A stretch of 64,000 nucleotides of DNA from Bacillota bacterium (lineage in GTDB: Bacteria > Bacillota > UBA4882 > UBA8346), in contig JAEXFN010000018.1 in assembly GCA_023400055.1 (NCBI GenBank), positions 589,105-653,104 of the forward strand, written 5' to 3'. The position numbers and the translations under genes are program-made. Positions 1 through 8,109 of this stretch are shown here, in pieces (the first letter of the stretch is position 1; every line of letters begins with the position of its first letter). Below the pieces are notes generated by a model. The model saw only the letters and a program-made list of their open reading frames with translations, did not search any database and was not told where the DNA came from.

Positions 1-345
1 AACCGGCCAACCCCAATACCGCGGATCTACCCCGCCGCAGGGCCTCATGCCGGCCCTTGATAGTGATTCCTAATCTTTTTTCATGATGGGATGGTCAAAA
101 CTCCGTGGAGCGTGGAGATTTTGACCATCCCATAGAGCTTAAGGTAATTAGGTACCACACTTGACCCGGCATTTGACTTTACTAAACGCACCGAATGCCA
201 CTAAGAATCGATTCTGCCCATCGCAACTCTGCTTGAAAGTGATTCCCGTTGGGCAACGGCATGCACTCCATTCGCAATGCCGTGCCGGTCTACCTCCCTG
301 TAGACCGCTGGGTCGGAATACTCTGGTCTAAAAAACAAAACTAAA
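1..345. repeat. Dispersed repeat family I, copy 1 (interrupted)
   Basis: Non-coding stretch whose halves (about 25-60 and 160-340) align in the same orientation with 35120-35335. Shared landmarks are the CCGCAGGGCCTCATGCCGGC block, the CCCGGCATTT block and the TCTACCTCCCTGTAGACCGC block. The only long difference is a 104-bp extra segment here (99-bp element plus one 5-bp duplication). A 97-codon minus-strand open frame over 201-494 lies inside this and the next repeat, has no ribosome binding site or recognisable family, and is not called as a gene. Confidence 0.75.
61..159. mobile_element. MITE-like 99-bp insertion with 5-bp target duplication
   Basis: This segment is absent from the second copy of the surrounding repeat, where the sequence runs uninterrupted across CCCTTGACCCGG (35151-35162). 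Here CTTGA occurs on both sides (56-60 and 160-164), as expected for a target-site duplication. The ends are imperfect inverted repeats: AGTGATTCCTAAT (62-74) against ATTAGGTACCACA (147-159), 10 of 13 matching. The centre is a hairpin with a perfect 13-bp stem (88-100 with 119-131). It is too short to code for a transposase, so movement would need one in trans. This is an inference from two copies. Confidence 0.6.
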
Positions 346-590
346 AGGAATCCGAGGTCGATTTCAGGATGCGGATCGCTACTTTTCGCGTACGAAAACG
401 ATACTTCATGTACGGCTTTTCGCGATATAATATCCATCGTGGAAGTTGTCTTTCGTTGGAGAGTCCGTCGGTGATACCGACGGACTTCGGTCATGGGTCA
501 AAGCTTGCGTTTCTCATGTCCCCATTATCTATGCGGATCTAACTTGATAATCATCGAAAGAGCTCTTTTTGTGAATAAGTGTTCTGTTCC
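345..590 (-). repeat. Dispersed repeat family H, copy 1
   Basis: The reverse complement of this segment aligns over about 245 bp with 57860-58115 on the plus strand. Shared blocks include ATGATTATCAAGTTAG, ATATTATATCTCG-like sequence and a perfect 11-bp hairpin AGTCCGTCGGT/ACCGACGGACT (462-486 here, 57955-57979 in the other copy). One end (570-578) carries the DnaA-box match TGTGAATAA, linking this repeat to the 21-bp arrays elsewhere. It appears non-coding. Confidence 0.7.
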
Positions 591-688
591 TGTAGATAAA
601 TGAATCCGTTGAACATGGTTAATGATTCCGATTGTAAATCAATCGCACGGTAAAATTCATTTGCTGAATAACGTAATCATCAGTTTAT

Positions 689-1159
689 TCAATTTTCATT
701 GCGTTCCACCCGAATCGGGTCGCCCGGTTTGATTATGCCGCCGTGCAGCACCCGGGCGAAAACGCCCTCGGTCGGCATTACGCAATTGCCGACCTGGCGG
801 AAGATGGCGCAGTGCTGATGGCATTCCTTGCCGATCTGGGTGATCTCCAGCAGAACCTGGCCGATGGTGAGCCGGTCGCCGATATTCAGCCGGTAGAGCA
901 CGATATTTTCGGTGGTGATATTCTCGGCGAAGCGGCCGGGGCTCAAGCCCCCGACCCCTTGGGCGGTCATCCGGTCGATGCTCTCCCGCCCCAGCAGGCT
1001 GACCTGGCGGTGCCAGTCGCCGGCGTGGGCGTCGCCCTTTAAGCCGTAATTCGCTATAAACTCGCCGCTGGCGACAGGTTGTTTGGGCACGCCCTTGGCC
1101 GCGCTCAGACTGACGGCAATCACCCGCGGTGTGGCATTATCGGTACCGGTTTCAGACAT
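689..1159 (-). CDS. MOSC domain protein
   Basis: A stand-alone MOSC domain of 156 residues, the beta-barrel domain found at the C-terminus of molybdenum cofactor sulfurases. The family's conserved cysteine lies in GKECHQHCAIF near residue 115. Such small MOSC proteins commonly sit beside moa genes and are thought to handle or transfer sulfur-loaded molybdenum cofactor, though the exact reaction is unproven. The start at 1159 is chosen because it is preceded by a GGAAGGCGGA-type ribosome site and overlaps the moaC stop by 8 bp; an upstream ATG at 1207 would add 16 residues inside moaC. It is the last gene of the moaA-moaC-MOSC unit. Confidence 0.85.
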   Translation of the reverse strand: MSETGTDNATPRVIAVSLSAAKGVPKQPVASGEFIANYGLKGDAHAGDWHRQVSLLGRESIDRMTAQGVGGLSPGRFAENITTENIVLYRLNIGDRLTIGQVLLEITQIGKECHQHCAIFRQVGNCVMPTEGVFARVLHGGIIKPGDPIRVERNEN

Positions 1160-1670
1160 CGGCCGCTCCGCCTTCCCCGGCCGCGCTGTTTGAGTCGGAG
1201 TCCTCATTAATATAGACGCCGCTGCGGCCGCCGCTCTTCCGCAGCAAGCGGACCTCTCCGATCATCATCGAACGGTCCACGGCCTTGCACATGTCATAAA
1301 CGGTCAGTGCAGCCACCGTCACGGCGGTCAAAGCCTCCATCTCCACGCCCGTCTTCCCCGAACAACGGGCCGTCGCCCGGATGGCCACGCCGCTGCGGCC
1401 GGTATCGGCGGTCAGCTCGACGCCCACCGACTCCAACGGTACATTATGGCAGAGCGGAATGAGTTCCGAGGTGCGTTTGGCGGCCATAATCCCGGCGATC
1501 CTGGCCGCGGCCAGCACGTCGCCTTTGGGCGAACCTTCGCTGAGCAACCTTAAGGTCGCGGGATTCATCGTCACAAAACCGGCGGCGACCGCCTCCCGGG
1601 CGGTAATCTCCTTGCCCGAAACATCCACCATCCGGGCCCGGCCGCTTGGATCGAGATGGGACAGTTCCAT
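1152..1670 (-). CDS. moaC: Cyclic pyranopterin monophosphate synthase MoaC
   Basis: Converts the MoaA product (3',8-cyclo-GTP) to cyclic pyranopterin monophosphate, the second part of the first step of molybdenum cofactor synthesis. The 172-residue protein shows the family motifs LIPLCHN (about residue 73), KTGVEMEALTAV (about 106) and YDMCKA (about 125), with normal length. The start lies 3 bp after the moaA stop, so the two are translationally coupled. The last 10 or so residues (SAAGEGGAADV) are a low-complexity tail that overlaps the MOSC gene start. The cofactor made here would serve the two molybdenum hydroxylases encoded nearby. Confidence 0.95.
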   Translation of the reverse strand: MELSHLDPSGRARMVDVSGKEITAREAVAAGFVTMNPATLRLLSEGSPKGDVLAAARIAGIMAAKRTSELIPLCHNVPLESVGVELTADTGRSGVAIRATARCSGKTGVEMEALTAVTVAALTVYDMCKAVDRSMMIGEVRLLRKSGGRSGVYINEDSDSNSAAGEGGAADV

Positions 1671-1673
1671 GGT

Positions 1674-2645
1674 TCATCCTCCGATGGCGACCATCGACCT
1701 TTTCGAGGCGAAACCGCGTTCAAAATGGTGTCCGGCCGGCTTCTCCAGGATGGCCTTGCGGATCAGTCCGGCCAGCCGGTCCGACTCGTGGCGCAAGGCC
1801 GCCGCGATGTCCAGCTCGGCATTGTCCCCGAGACAGGGTTTAAGCTTTCCGTCACAGGTCAAGCGAATCCGGTTGCACCCGGTACAAAACTGCCGGCTGA
1901 TCGGGCTGATCAGACCGATCCGGCCGCGGTAGCCGGGGACCGCATACCGTCGCGCCGTCTGGTTGGGATCGCCCGACAGTTCCTTCAGCCAGGGACGGCA
2001 ATCCAGAATCGCGGTGTTGGAGAGGAGCCGCTCCGGATGATCGCCGCCGAATCTGCCGATCGGCATCAACTCGATGAAGCGGACCTCCACCGGATTTTCG
2101 CGGGTCAATTCGATGAATTGATCGATCTCATCGTCATTAATCCCCTTCATCAGCACCACATTGATCTTGACCGGCTCCAGCCCGGCGGCTACGGCGGCTT
2201 TGATCCCCTTGAGCACCGGGGCCAGCTTGCCGCCGCCGGTAATCGTAGCGAATTTGCCGTTGTCCAGGGAGTCCAGGCTGATATTGACCCGCTGCAATCC
2301 AGCGGCCTTCAATGGTTGCGCCCGCTCGGCCAGACCGATCCCGTTGCTAGTCATCGCGATATCCGCGATGCCGGGCACCTGGGCCACCGCGGCGATAATC
2401 TGGGCCAGATCCGGACGGAGCAACGGTTCGCCGCCGGTGAGCCGCACTTTGCGGATGCCGAGACCGGCCATGGCCGCAGTGATCCGACCGATCTCGGCCG
2501 CGCTGAGATAACGCGGATCATCCGCCGGACTCCCCGGCGGAAAGACCTCCGCCAGCCCGGTGGAGCAGTAAATGCAATGAAGATTGCAGCGGTCCGTCAC
2601 TGAAATTCGTAGATAGTCGATATTCCGGCCACAGCTGTCGCGCAT
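1674..2645 (-). CDS. moaA: GTP 3',8-cyclase MoaA (radical SAM)
   Basis: Radical SAM enzyme that rearranges GTP in the first step of molybdenum cofactor biosynthesis. The N-terminal cluster motif is CNLHCIYC (after RISVTDR), followed by the SAM-binding RLTGGEPLLR. The C-terminal second cluster is CTGCNRIRLTCDGKLKPC, and the protein ends in the conserved Gly-Gly tail. The start at 2645 (MRDSCGRNIDYLRIS) is preferred over ATGs at 2687 and 2672 because it is preceded by GAGGTG at good spacing and fits the family's usual N-terminus. It heads a minus-strand unit with moaC and MOSC, divergent from mog. Confidence 0.95.
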   Translation of the reverse strand: MRDSCGRNIDYLRISVTDRCNLHCIYCSTGLAEVFPPGSPADDPRYLSAAEIGRITAAMAGLGIRKVRLTGGEPLLRPDLAQIIAAVAQVPGIADIAMTSNGIGLAERAQPLKAAGLQRVNISLDSLDNGKFATITGGGKLAPVLKGIKAAVAAGLEPVKINVVLMKGINDDEIDQFIELTRENPVEVRFIELMPIGRFGGDHPERLLSNTAILDCRPWLKELSGDPNQTARRYAVPGYRGRIGLISPISRQFCTGCNRIRLTCDGKLKPCLGDNAELDIAAALRHESDRLAGLIRKAILEKPAGHHFERGFASKRSMVAIGG

Positions 2646-2728
2646 GTTGCACCTCGAAATTTTTGTCGCCATGCCTAAAGAAAGCAATATGTCTACGCTT
2701 AATCTATATAACTATTCCGGCGGGGAAG

Positions 2729-2758
2729 TTGTTCCCGCCGCTTCAAATATGTTAGAAT
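2729..2758 (+). promoter_or_regulatory. Probable sigma-70 type promoter for mog
   Basis: TTGTTC (2729-2734) and TAGAAT (2753-2758) with an 18-bp spacer, about 35 bp before the mog start, in the 147-bp divergent spacer with moaA. The match is moderate, and no cofactor riboswitch fold was recognised in this short spacer. Confidence 0.4.
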
Positions 2759-2792
2759 AATCCTACAATCCCCAATAAAGGAATGATCGTTC

Positions 2793-3278
2793 ATGATCCG
2801 TTTCAGCATCCTGGTCGCCAGCGACCAAGGCTCGGCCGGCCAACGGGAAGACCGGAGCGGCCCGGCCATCGCTGCGCTCCTGGCTGGTTCTGGCGCCGAA
2901 CTGCTCGAATCCCGGGTAGTTCCGGACGAGCGGCCCCTCATCGCGGCGACCCTGATCCAAATGTGCGACCGCGGCGCCGACTTGATCCTGACCTCCGGCG
3001 GCACCGGTTTTTCACCCCGCGACGTCACCCCCGAGGCCACCCTGGATGTGATCGAGCGGCAGGTGCCCGGCATCCCCGAGGCGATGCGCGCCAAGAGCCT
3101 GGCGATCACCCCCCGGGCCATGCTCTCCCGGGCGGTGGCCGGCATTCGCGGCCGCACCCTCATCATCAACCTGCCCGGCAGCCCCAAGGCGGTCCGGGAA
3201 TGCCTGGAGGTCGTCTTGCCGGTTCTGGAGCACGCCATCGCCATCCTGACCGGGACCACCGGCGAGTGCGCCCGTTAG
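2793..3278 (+). CDS. mog: Molybdopterin adenylyltransferase (MogA/MoaB family)
   Basis: Activates molybdopterin by adenylation before molybdate insertion. The 161-residue protein has the family's TSGGTGFSPRDVTPEAT motif near residue 70 and the closing INLPGSPKAV motif near 128. It is the only plus-strand gene in the first 34 kb, divergent from moaA and convergent with the hydroxylase large subunit that ends 14 bp away. Together with MoaA and MoaC it supplies cofactor to the local hydroxylases. MogA and MoaB cannot be told apart from sequence alone. Confidence 0.9.
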   Translation: MIRFSILVASDQGSAGQREDRSGPAIAALLAGSGAELLESRVVPDERPLIAATLIQMCDRGADLILTSGGTGFSPRDVTPEATLDVIERQVPGIPEAMRAKSLAITPRAMLSRAVAGIRGRTLIINLPGSPKAVRECLEVVLPVLEHAIAILTGTTGECAR

Positions 3279-3291
3279 AACCGCGCCACGG

Positions 3292-5604
3292 TTATTGCCG
3301 CCGCTGTTTCAAGGCCATCAGCACTTTCTCCGGCGTAATCGGCAGATCCTTGATCCGGACCCCGGTGGCATTGTAGACCGCGTTGGCGATGGCCGCCGGC
3401 GGCGTGTCGATGCCGATCTCGCCCACTGACTTGGCGCCGTACGGGCCGGACGGTTCGTAGCTCTCGGCGAATTCCACCGTGATATCATGGATATCGAGCC
3501 GGTTGGGGATGTTATAAAAAAGCATATTGTTGTTGAGCTGCTTGCCTTGCTCGGTGTAACGAACCTCTTCATACAAGGCCATGCCGATCCCCTGCACCAG
3601 TCCGCCCTCGACCTGAATGCGGGCTAGATTGGGATTGATGGTGGTGCCGCAGTCGACCACCGCCGCGTAATGCAGGAGATCGATCTTACCGGTTTCCAGG
3701 TCTACCTCGACCTCGGCGAAGCCGGCCATGTACGGCGGGGGCGATTTCTGGCCGACATAGGAGTCGGCGGCCACCAGTTGCTTCTGATTGGCGTGATAGT
3801 ACAACCCGGTCGCCAGATCCTTGAGCGAAATGGACCCTTTGCCGTCCTTGCGGCGGAGCATGGTCCCGTCGAACTCCACTTCGCCCTCGGCCACCCGCAG
3901 TTTGAGGGCACCCTCGATTTCGATCAGCCGCTTCATATTTTCGGCCGCTTTCTTGACGGCGTTACCCGAGACATAGGTGGTGCTGGAGGCGTACGCCCCT
4001 TTATCGAAGGGAGTCAGGTCGGTGTCCGACGAATAGACGATGATCTGGTCGGTGCCGACGTTCAGGGCTTCCGCGGCGATCTGGGCCAGAATGGTGTCGC
4101 TGCCGGTGCCGATATCAGTGGCCCCCACCATCAGGTTGAAGAAACCGTCGTCGTTCAGCTTCAGAACCGCCGAAGCCATGTCGATATTGGCGATGCCCGA
4201 ACCCTGCATGGCGATGGCCATGCCGACCCCGCGCACCTTGTTGGATCCCACTGCCTGGCGGGGGAACTTCCCATCCCAGCCGATCAGCTCCAGGCCACGC
4301 CGGACGCAATAGTCCAGCTTGCAGCTGTCCATGGTCATTTCGACCCCTTCGCCGCCTTCGCCCATGATCTTGAAGATCGGCGAGGTTTCGCCCTCGGCAA
4401 TCATATTCTTGCGCCGCAATTCCAAGGAACTGATCCCGAGCCTCTCCGCCAGCTGATCGATGGCCGATTCCAGCGCGAAAAGGCCCTGGATCGCGCCATA
4501 ACCCCGGTAAGCCCCGGCCGGAGTATGGTTGGTATAAACGACCACGCTGTTGAAGCGGACCGCGTCGACCTTATTATAGAGCGGCAACGGTTTGGAGCCA
4601 GCCCCCATGACCACGGTCAAGGCATGTTCGCCATAAGCGCCGGTATCCGAGAGCACAGCCATGTCGATGGCCTTGATCCGCCCGTCCCGGGTCGCTCCCA
4701 AAGCGATGTCGAAACGCATCGGGTGGCGGCTGAAGGTCGATTCGAAGACCTCGCGCCGGGTATAGACCATTTTGGCGGGCCGGCCCGTCTTCAGCGTGAC
4801 CGCGGCCACCAACGGCTCGCCGTGGGTCATCTGCTTGCCGCCGAAGCCGCCGCCGACCCGCGGCTTGATCACCCGGATATCCTTGCGCGGAATGTCAAAG
4901 GCCATCCCGATCACCCGCCGCGCATGGAACGGGGTTTGGGTCGAACTGACCACCGTCAGCCGGCCGTGCATATCAAGGTAACAGGAGATGGCGTGCGGCT
5001 CCAGCATCACGTGGGCCTGGGCCTGGGTATAATAGCGGTCCCGGACCACCACCTCGCATTGTTCCAGCACCGCGTCCACGTCGCCGACGTTCATCCGGTA
5101 CGAGGCGGCGATATTGCGCGACGCATCCATGCCGATATCGAATTTGGAATGGGCTTCCGGTTCCGGGTGAAGCACCGAGCGATTCCCTTCCGCCTGCTCG
5201 AAATCGAGCACCGCTTCCAACAACTCATATTCCACTTCGATTAATTCCAATGCCGCCTCGGCGATCTCTTCCGACACCGCCGCCACCACCGCCACCTCGT
5301 CGCCGCAATAGCGGACCACTTCGTCCAGGACGAATTTATCATACGGAGAAGGCTCCGGATACCCTTGCCCGGCCCGGGTGATAATGTTGCGGGGCAGATC
5401 CTTATAAGTCAATACGCAAGCGACCCCCGGCAGCTGCAGAGCCTTTTCGGTCCGGATCGTTTTGATTCTGGCGAAAGCGTGCGGGCTGCGCAATACCTTC
5501 ACGATCAACGCGTTTTGAGGCGCCAGGTCATCGGCATAGACCGGCCGGCCCAGCATCAGCCCTTTGCCTTCCAGTTTGGGTTTGGGTTGATTGACTTCCC
5601 TCAT
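3292..5604 (-). CDS. Xanthine dehydrogenase-family molybdenum-binding subunit (set 1)
   Basis: Large catalytic subunit of a xanthine oxidase-family molybdenum hydroxylase, 770 residues. Cofactor-binding motifs include RVGGGFGGKQ (middle of the protein), GAYRGYGAIQG, and near the C-terminus GAKSVGEIGIDTPPAA, where the Glu of VGE is the expected catalytic base. The start at 5604 (MREVNQPKPK) is chosen because ATGA couples it by a 4-bp overlap to the Fe-S subunit; the open frame runs further upstream but only inside that gene. It forms a medium-small-large trio with the next two genes. Purine is the likely substrate from context; other N-heterocycles or aldehydes are possible. Confidence 0.9.
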   Translation of the reverse strand: MREVNQPKPKLEGKGLMLGRPVYADDLAPQNALIVKVLRSPHAFARIKTIRTEKALQLPGVACVLTYKDLPRNIITRAGQGYPEPSPYDKFVLDEVVRYCGDEVAVVAAVSEEIAEAALELIEVEYELLEAVLDFEQAEGNRSVLHPEPEAHSKFDIGMDASRNIAASYRMNVGDVDAVLEQCEVVVRDRYYTQAQAHVMLEPHAISCYLDMHGRLTVVSSTQTPFHARRVIGMAFDIPRKDIRVIKPRVGGGFGGKQMTHGEPLVAAVTLKTGRPAKMVYTRREVFESTFSRHPMRFDIALGATRDGRIKAIDMAVLSDTGAYGEHALTVVMGAGSKPLPLYNKVDAVRFNSVVVYTNHTPAGAYRGYGAIQGLFALESAIDQLAERLGISSLELRRKNMIAEGETSPIFKIMGEGGEGVEMTMDSCKLDYCVRRGLELIGWDGKFPRQAVGSNKVRGVGMAIAMQGSGIANIDMASAVLKLNDDGFFNLMVGATDIGTGSDTILAQIAAEALNVGTDQIIVYSSDTDLTPFDKGAYASSTTYVSGNAVKKAAENMKRLIEIEGALKLRVAEGEVEFDGTMLRRKDGKGSISLKDLATGLYYHANQKQLVAADSYVGQKSPPPYMAGFAEVEVDLETGKIDLLHYAAVVDCGTTINPNLARIQVEGGLVQGIGMALYEEVRYTEQGKQLNNNMLFYNIPNRLDIHDITVEFAESYEPSGPYGAKSVGEIGIDTPPAAIANAVYNATGVRIKDLPITPEKVLMALKQRRQ

Positions 5605-6053
5605 TCTTTCACCCCCAGGTATTTGGCGATCGCGCGCATTTGGCCGACATATCCGGTACAGCGGCAGAGGTTGCCGGCCAGATAATGCCGGATCTGCTCC
5701 TCGGTCGGCGCGGCCAGTTCCCGTTTCATGGCCAACACGGTCAGGGCAAAACCGGGATTGCAATAGCCGCATTGGTCGGCGCCTTCCGCCGCCATGAAGT
5801 CGGCCAGCTCCCCCACTTCCCGCTGCAGCCCTTCCACCGTGGTGATGCTGTGCCCGTCGGCCTTGGCCGCAAATAAGGAACAGGAAAGCACCGGCGCCCC
5901 GTCCATCAGTACCGTGCAGACTCCGCAGGAGCTAGTGTCACAACCCCGTTTGACGCTGAGACAACCGTAGCGCCGCAATACATCCAGCAGAAACTCATGA
6001 GGCTCGATCTCCAGCGCCATCGTCAAACCGTTCAATTGGACATTGATCTTCAT
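5601..6053 (-). CDS. Molybdenum hydroxylase [2Fe-2S] subunit (set 1)
   Basis: 150-residue small subunit carrying two [2Fe-2S] clusters that pass electrons from the molybdenum site to FAD. The plant-type ferredoxin cluster motif is GCDTSSCGVCTVLMDG with a later Cys in LSCS. The second cluster shows QCGYCNPGF and LCRCTGYVG. The start at 6053 overlaps the stop of the FAD subunit by 4 bp (ATGA), as does its stop with the large subunit, so the three subunits are translationally coupled. Confidence 0.92.
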   Translation of the reverse strand: MKINVQLNGLTMALEIEPHEFLLDVLRRYGCLSVKRGCDTSSCGVCTVLMDGAPVLSCSLFAAKADGHSITTVEGLQREVGELADFMAAEGADQCGYCNPGFALTVLAMKRELAAPTEEQIRHYLAGNLCRCTGYVGQMRAIAKYLGVKE

Positions 6054-6844
6054 GATTCCACCTCCTGCAGCGCCCGCCGCACCAATACGCCGCAAAGTTC
6101 TCGGCGGTAAGCCGCCGAGGCCCGCCGGTCGTTGGTAAACTCCAGTTCCGCCGCTGCCAGCTCCCCGGCCTTCGTCAACGTTGCCGCGCCGGGAACGACC
6201 TCGCTCAAGTATTGCATGGCCTCGCTGGCCAATTTTGCTGGGCCCGGCCTGGCTCCCACCGCGATCCGGTAACCGACGTCGTGCTTGGTTACAGCGACGC
6301 CCAGAATGGGCAGGCTCCCTAGCGAGTTGCGGAACATCTGGTAAGCGCCGCGCAATGCCTCCTTACGTAGCACGATCTTTTCCAAGATGTCCTTGGCGTT
6401 GCCCCGCGAGGCTAGGAAATCGGCCAGGCTGGACTCGCCCCTGTGGTGCAACACCACCCGGCAATCCAATGCCGACAGGCAGGTGATAAATTCTGAGAAG
6501 CCATAACGTCCGTACACCGTACCGCCGACGCTGACCATGTTACGCAGCTGTACCCCAGGCACATTGGCGACGACTTTAGGGATCAGGCCGTCCAGATTGC
6601 GCTGCAGCACCGCGCTGCGTTCCATCGTGCGGAAGCTGGTCATCGCGCCGATCTCGATCGCCGCGTCGCTTTCCCGGATGTAATCCAGTCCGGCCCGGGA
6701 TAGGTCCAGGGCCAGTCCAATCTTCCTAGACGCCAGCCGCATAAAGATTCCGCCGCCCACCACGGCCGCGTTTTCACTGGATGTCAAGAGCGTATAGGCT
6801 TCGGCGACGCTCCCGGGTTTTACATACTCGTCAATGGTTACCAT
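6050..6844 (-). CDS. Molybdenum hydroxylase FAD-binding subunit (set 1)
   Basis: 264-residue medium subunit of the CoxM/XdhB type that holds FAD and hands electrons to the acceptor. The N-terminal VVGGGIFMRL resembles the first flavin-binding loop, and QLRNMVSVGGTVYGRYGFSEF the second, although the usual AGGT and TIGGN residues are altered. The substitutions could mean weak FAD binding or a different acceptor. First gene of the set 1 trio; upstream is a 209-bp spacer containing a local duplication. Confidence 0.85.
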   Translation of the reverse strand: MVTIDEYVKPGSVAEAYTLLTSSENAAVVGGGIFMRLASRKIGLALDLSRAGLDYIRESDAAIEIGAMTSFRTMERSAVLQRNLDGLIPKVVANVPGVQLRNMVSVGGTVYGRYGFSEFITCLSALDCRVVLHHRGESSLADFLASRGNAKDILEKIVLRKEALRGAYQMFRNSLGSLPILGVAVTKHDVGYRIAVGARPGPAKLASEAMQYLSEVVPGAATLTKAGELAAAELEFTNDRRASAAYRRELCGVLVRRALQEVES

Positions 6845-6865
6845 CTCTCACCCGCTCCTCGTAAA

Positions 6866-6956
6866 GGTTCTTGGTCGTTGATGCTGCTTCAGGATGTTAA
6901 TTCAGGCTCCTGGTTCTTGGTTGGTGATGCTGATTCAGGATGTTGATTCAGGTTTT
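6866..6956. repeat. Two-copy 46-bp direct repeat in a spacer
   Basis: GGTTCTTGG...GATGCTG...TTCAGGATGTT...ATTCAGG starts at 6866 and again at 6912, with a 46-bp period and about six differences. The following bases (6967-6999, AAGAACCAAGAACCTGAA) partly invert the same motif and could pair with it. The 209-bp spacer 6845-7053 has no other visible feature and separates hydroxylase set 1 from the ThiF-type gene. Confidence 0.65.
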
Positions 6957-7053
6957 TACTAATAACTAGGAACTAAGAACTAAGAACCAAGAACCTGAAA
7001 CGCCATCCTCGAATTCGCTTCACGAACCATCAACCCTTTCCCAATTTCACATT

Positions 7054-7854
7054 TCACAATACTTCTTTCGTCCTGCATTGAATCTTATATTCGACCAGCT
7101 CGGTAATGCTGGGATTTTCGCCGCAGAGCGGACATTCCGGCCGGCGCCGCCAGGGGACTTCCCGAAACCCGGTGGTCAAGGCGTCAAAAGTCAGGATGCG
7201 CCCTGAAAGAGTCGTGCCGATTCCCAGGATCAACTTGACGGCTTCCAGGGCTTGAACGGTTCCGATGATCCCGGTGGTCATCCCCAGAACTCCCGTGTCG
7301 CTACAAGTGGACAAGACGCCATCCGGCGGCGGTTGCGGATATAGGCAGCGGTAGCACGGCGTTTGGCCGGGAATGATCGTCATCAGGACGCCGTCATAGC
7401 CGACCGCCGCGCCCTCGATCACCGGCTTGCCCAGCAAGTAACAGCAGTCGTTGATCAGGTAACGGGCGGTAAAATTATCGGTGGCGTCGATCACCAGGTC
7501 GTAATCTCTGACTAACTCTTCCACGTTATCGATGTTCAGCCGCAGATCGTGCCGGATCACTTCCACTTCCGGATTGAGCCGGCCGATCTTGGCGGCGGCC
7601 GACTCCGTTTTGGGCCGGCCGATATCGGTGCTGTCATGGATGATCTGCCGGTTCAAGTTGGAAAAGGTCACCGCGTCGCAATCGGCCACCCCCAGCCTGC
7701 CGACGCCGACGGCGGCCAAATACAACAACGCCGGGGAACCCAGGCCGCCGGCCCCGATCACCAGGACCTTGGCCCGCCGCAGTTTTGCTTGACCCGCCGG
7801 CCCGAAGCCGTCCAGGATCAACTGCCGCGAGTAGCGGAGCGTCGTTGGGTCCAT
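7054..7854 (-). CDS. ThiF/MoeB-family adenylyltransferase
   Basis: 266-residue E1-like enzyme that adenylates the C-terminal glycine of a small sulfur carrier protein. The nucleotide loop is VLVIGAGGLGSPAL, with NLNRQIIH and the Asp of DATDNF following. Two CxxC pairs (CYRC and CPLC) form the usual zinc site. The start at 7854 (MDPTTLRYSRQ) matches the family N-terminus; the longer frame to 7968 runs through the carrier gene. It lies 17 bp after that carrier, which is its obvious partner. Whether the pair serves thiamine, molybdopterin or another sulfur relay is not decided by sequence; the setting among molybdenum enzymes favours cofactor or hydroxylase maturation. Confidence 0.88.
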   Translation of the reverse strand: MDPTTLRYSRQLILDGFGPAGQAKLRRAKVLVIGAGGLGSPALLYLAAVGVGRLGVADCDAVTFSNLNRQIIHDSTDIGRPKTESAAAKIGRLNPEVEVIRHDLRLNIDNVEELVRDYDLVIDATDNFTARYLINDCCYLLGKPVIEGAAVGYDGVLMTIIPGQTPCYRCLYPQPPPDGVLSTCSDTGVLGMTTGIIGTVQALEAVKLILGIGTTLSGRILTFDALTTGFREVPWRRRPECPLCGENPSITELVEYKIQCRTKEVL

Positions 7855-7871
7855 GCCTGCTTCAGCCAAGC

Positions 7872-8072
7872 TCAACCACCCCCGACGATCTTGATAATCT
7901 CCAGATTGTCGCCTTCGCCCAGCATGATCCGGGACCATTGATCGCGGGGCGGCGTGGTGAAGTTCCACTCGATGACCACCAGCACGGTATCCATCCGGAT
8001 GAACTGCAGATAATCCGAGATCGACATGGATTGCGCCAATTCTTCATTTTTCCCGTTGACCGTAATCTTCAT
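7872..8072 (-). CDS. ThiS/MoaD-like sulfur carrier protein
   Basis: 66-residue ubiquitin-fold carrier: begins MKITVNGK as in ThiS and ends in EIIKIVGGG, exposing the C-terminal Gly-Gly that is adenylated and thiocarboxylated. Length is normal for ThiS (65-70). It sits between ygfK and the ThiF-type gene on the same strand. The absence of thiG, thiH or moaE in the window leaves the acceptor open. Confidence 0.85.
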   Translation of the reverse strand: MKITVNGKNEELAQSMSISDYLQFIRMDTVLVVIEWNFTTPPRDQWSRIMLGEGDNLEIIKIVGGG

Positions 8073-8109
8073 GACCGAACATCCTTTTGGAAAATTTCTA
8101 TTTCTATTC

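Noticed and set aside
201..494. 97-codon minus-strand frame in the first spacer
   Set aside because: It lies within repeats I and H, has no ribosome binding site or family match, and the frame is not kept in the second repeat copies.
3670..5244. 524-codon plus-strand open frame opposite the hydroxylase large subunit
   Set aside because: Shadow frame of a GC-rich gene; the opposite strand encodes a full conserved enzyme with catalytic motifs.
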